From CADCWF01 sp903864575 (GTDB lineage Bacteria > Chloroflexota > Chloroflexia > Thermomicrobiales > UBA6265), in assembly GCA_040376155.1 (NCBI GenBank), contig JBEIRG010000188.1, positions 1 through 8,350 of the forward strand: 8,350 nucleotides of DNA. The letters are read 5' to 3'. Below, piece after piece: positions 6,777 to 8,350 of this stretch. The notes beneath the pieces are model-generated. The model was not told where the DNA came from. It saw only the letters and a list, made by a program, of their open reading frames with translations, and did not search any database. A program made the position numbers and the translations under genes. How positions within the stretch are numbered: the first letter of the stretch is position 1; the number at the start of each line of letters is the position of its first letter.

Positions 6777-6781
6777 GGGAG
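6777..6781 (+). promoter_or_regulatory. Ribosome binding site for the TauE/SafE gene
   Basis: GGGAG is nine bases before ATG 6791 but only three before ATG 6785. Both ATGs are in frame and differ by two residues. Spacing favours 6791, and the choice does not change the protein's function. Confidence 0.5.
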
Positions 6782-6790
6782 CGGATGCCG

Positions 6791-7528
6791 ATGACCACCG
6801 AACTGGTGCTCGCCATCGCCATCACCGTGGTTGGCGGGGTTGTCTCCGGATTGGCGGGATTCGGATTTCCGCTCGTCTGCGTGCCGCCCCTGTTGCTGAT
6901 CTACGACCCGCCCACGGTCGTCACTGCCTCGATCCTGTTGTCGATCGTGACGGGCGTAGTCGTTTTGGTCGGCGCTCTTGCACAGGTGCAGTGGCGGATG
7001 ATCGCCGGGTTGCTGCCGTGGGCGACGCTCGGTCTCATCATAGGGGTCACACTGCTGAAGTCGGTTCCCGATGCACTGGTGGCGCTCGTTGCCAGTCTCG
7101 CTGTGATGCTCTTCACGCTGGCCATGATGACGGGTTGGAATCTTCCGGGGGCTGACTCCCCGGTGGCGACCGCGGCGGCGGGAGGGTTGAGCGGCATCCT
7201 CAACGCGCTCACCGGTATCGCAGGGCCGCCTGTCGCCATGCTCTTCGACGCTCGCCACCTTGGCGTTGATGCGTTCCGCACCAGCATCGTCGGCTACTTC
7301 ATGTTCATCGACACGGTGGCGCTTGCGATCCTGCTGCAGCAGGATGTCATCGGCGGTCCCGAACTCCGGACGGTCGTCTTGCTGATTCCATCCGCCATCG
7401 CCGGGACGGTGGTCGGACGGCGAGTCGCGGCGCGAGTATCCCGGGAGCGCTTCCGACAGGTGACAATGACGCTGCTGCTGGCGACGGGCGTCGTTGGCAC
7501 AATCAAGGCAGCGATCGATCTGCTCTGA
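6791..7528 (+). CDS. TauE/SafE (DUF81) family membrane permease, predicted anion or organic-acid exporter
   Basis: Integral inner-membrane protein of 245 residues with about eight hydrophobic spans. The family's internal two-fold repeat is visible: GGVVSGLAGFGFPLVCVPPL (15-34) in the first half and GGLSGILNALTGIAGPPVAM (131-150) in the second half. Members are proposed to move sulfite, sulfoacetate, other sulfonates or small organic anions across the membrane; few have been tested. The gene starts about 20 bases after the mutase stop, has its own GGGAG site, and is followed 34 bases later by an aminotransferase gene. It may therefore be cotranscribed with both. The context hints at a small carboxylate linked to propionate metabolism, but this is speculative. 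ATG 6785, six bases upstream, is an equally readable start. Family assignment is good; substrate is unknown. Confidence 0.82.
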   Translation: MTTELVLAIAITVVGGVVSGLAGFGFPLVCVPPLLLIYDPPTVVTASILLSIVTGVVVLVGALAQVQWRMIAGLLPWATLGLIIGVTLLKSVPDALVALVASLAVMLFTLAMMTGWNLPGADSPVATAAAGGLSGILNALTGIAGPPVAMLFDARHLGVDAFRTSIVGYFMFIDTVALAILLQQDVIGGPELRTVVLLIPSAIAGTVVGRRVAARVSRERFRQVTMTLLLATGVVGTIKAAIDLL

Positions 7529-7550
7529 CCGGGCGGATCGCGGAGTGGGT

Positions 7551-7554
7551 GGAG
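7551..7554 (+). promoter_or_regulatory. Ribosome binding site for the aminotransferase gene
   Basis: GGAG lies eight bases before ATG 7563, supporting that start for a gene whose 3' end is outside the window. Confidence 0.55.
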
Positions 7555-7562
7555 ATCGGGAA

Positions 7563-8350
7563 ATGGACAGGCACGCATCGCCGCGCATCCGCGGCTTCGG
7601 CATCTCGGTCTTCACCGAGATGAGCCGGCTCGCGAGAGAGCATGGCGCGGTGAACCTCGGGCAGGGCTTTCCCGATTTCGCCGGACCCAACCTCGTCAAG
7701 GAGGCCGCGAAAGCGGCCATCGACGCCGACATGAACCAGTACGCCCCCGCGCAGGGGACGCCCCGCCTTCGGCAGGCGATTGCGCGCGAGTGGGGCGGGC
7801 GCTTCGGGGTCGAGGTTGATCCCGAGACCGAAGTCAGCGTCACCAGCGGCGCAACGGAAGCGGTCTTCGACGCCATCCAGGCCTTCATCGGCCCGGCTGA
7901 TGAACTGGTGGTCTTCGAGCCGTACTATGACTCGTATCTGCCTAGCACGATCATCGCCGGCGGCGTCTTCAAGCCGGTGACCTTGCGCCCCCCGGACTGG
8001 TCGTTCGACCGGGATGAACTGCGGGCGGCGTTTTCGTCGCGCACGCGCGCCATCCTCGTCAACACGCCTCACAACCCGACCGGCAAGGTCTTCACCCGTG
8101 AGGAACTCACCTTTATCGCCGACCTATGCAAGGAGTTCGATGCCGTCGCCCTGTGCGATGAGGTTTATGATCGCATCGTCTACTCCCCCGCCCAGCATCT
8201 GCCGATGGCGACGCTTCCCGGGATGTGGGAGCGAACGCTGACCATCAACTCCACTGGCAAGACCTTCTCCATGACCGGTTGGAAGATCGGCTATGCGATC
8301 GGCCCCGCGCCGCTGAACGCCGCGATCAGGGCGGTCCACCAGTTCGTGAC
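7563..8350 (+). CDS. PLP-dependent class I/II aminotransferase, kynurenine/methionine aminotransferase-like (3' end outside window)
   Basis: N-terminal 262 residues of a fold-type I aminotransferase, normally about 390 residues; the frame is open at the window end, so this is a partial gene by position and not a broken one. Visible motifs are NLGQGFPDF (31-39, substrate loop), SGATEAV (95-101, cofactor phosphate region), NTPHNPTGK (167-175, N171 near the PLP ring), CDEVYDRIVY (198-207, D199 to the pyridine nitrogen and Y202) and STGKTFSMTGWKIGY (230-244), in which K233 is the predicted PLP Schiff-base lysine. The NLGQGFPDF and GKTFSMTGWK style resembles the kynurenine aminotransferase/glutamine transaminase K, YbdL methionine aminotransferase and actinobacterial DapC group. 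The substrate cannot be chosen between these. The C-terminal carboxylate-binding arginine lies beyond the window. GGAG at 7551-7554 supports ATG 7563. It follows the permease by 34 bases and may end the same operon. Confidence 0.9.
   Translation, partial: MDRHASPRIRGFGISVFTEMSRLAREHGAVNLGQGFPDFAGPNLVKEAAKAAIDADMNQYAPAQGTPRLRQAIAREWGGRFGVEVDPETEVSVTSGATEAVFDAIQAFIGPADELVVFEPYYDSYLPSTIIAGGVFKPVTLRPPDWSFDRDELRAAFSSRTRAILVNTPHNPTGKVFTREELTFIADLCKEFDAVALCDEVYDRIVYSPAQHLPMATLPGMWERTLTINSTGKTFSMTGWKIGYAIGPAPLNAAIRAVHQFV

Noticed and set aside
6503..7888. A 461-codon open frame on the - strand under the mutase end, permease and aminotransferase.
   Set aside because: Low-complexity His/Arg/Asp-rich translation with no motif, opposite well-supported genes; a GC-bias artefact.
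1..8350. Searched for tRNA genes, CRISPR repeats, insertion-sequence ends, attachment sites and rho-independent terminators.
   Set aside because: None seen; nearly all bases are accounted for by seven co-directional genes.

Overview
This is a GC-rich (roughly two thirds G+C by eye), densely coding bacterial window. Seven genes all lie on the + strand, and no RNA gene, CRISPR array, insertion sequence or rho-independent terminator was found. The organism cannot be named from the sequence alone. The mreD–mrdA order, the very long penicillin-binding protein 2 (PBP2), the split-type methylmalonyl-CoA mutase and the high GC content make a Chloroflexota member, possibly Thermomicrobia-like, a reasonable guess. 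That is inference only.

Layout. A GT1/GT28-like glycosyltransferase (31-1308) comes first. A 139-base gap follows, which is the only sizeable non-coding stretch. It holds five phased GGTA repeats (the first two run into the end of the glycosyltransferase gene) and a possible extended -10 promoter. Then come six tightly packed genes: mreD (1448-1942), mrdA/PBP2 (1942-4779), methylmalonyl-CoA epimerase (4779-5201), methylmalonyl-CoA mutase catalytic subunit (5198-6769), a TauE/SafE-type permease (6791-7528) and a class I aminotransferase cut off by the window end (7563-8350). The first four are joined by overlapping stop and start codons (1, 1 and 4 bases). The last two follow after gaps of about 20-35 bases. 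The six probably form one transcript.

How the genes work together. MreD and PBP2 are elongation (rod) complex proteins that build lateral-wall peptidoglycan. The epimerase and mutase are consecutive steps from (S)-methylmalonyl-CoA through (R)-methylmalonyl-CoA to succinyl-CoA, the route by which propionyl-CoA enters the TCA cycle. The mutase keeps the tyrosine and arginine that distinguish methylmalonyl-CoA mutase from isobutyryl-CoA mutase. It lacks the cobalamin-binding domain, so a separate small subunit must be encoded elsewhere. The permease and aminotransferase cannot be tied firmly to either process.

The most notable item is the PBP2. At 945 residues it is about 300 longer than usual. 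The extra length includes an inserted module (about residues 155-262) that resembles, from memory, a small domain seen in secreted or lipoprotein-type proteins. It also includes a possible duplicated segment of the head domain and a second insertion inside the transpeptidase domain.
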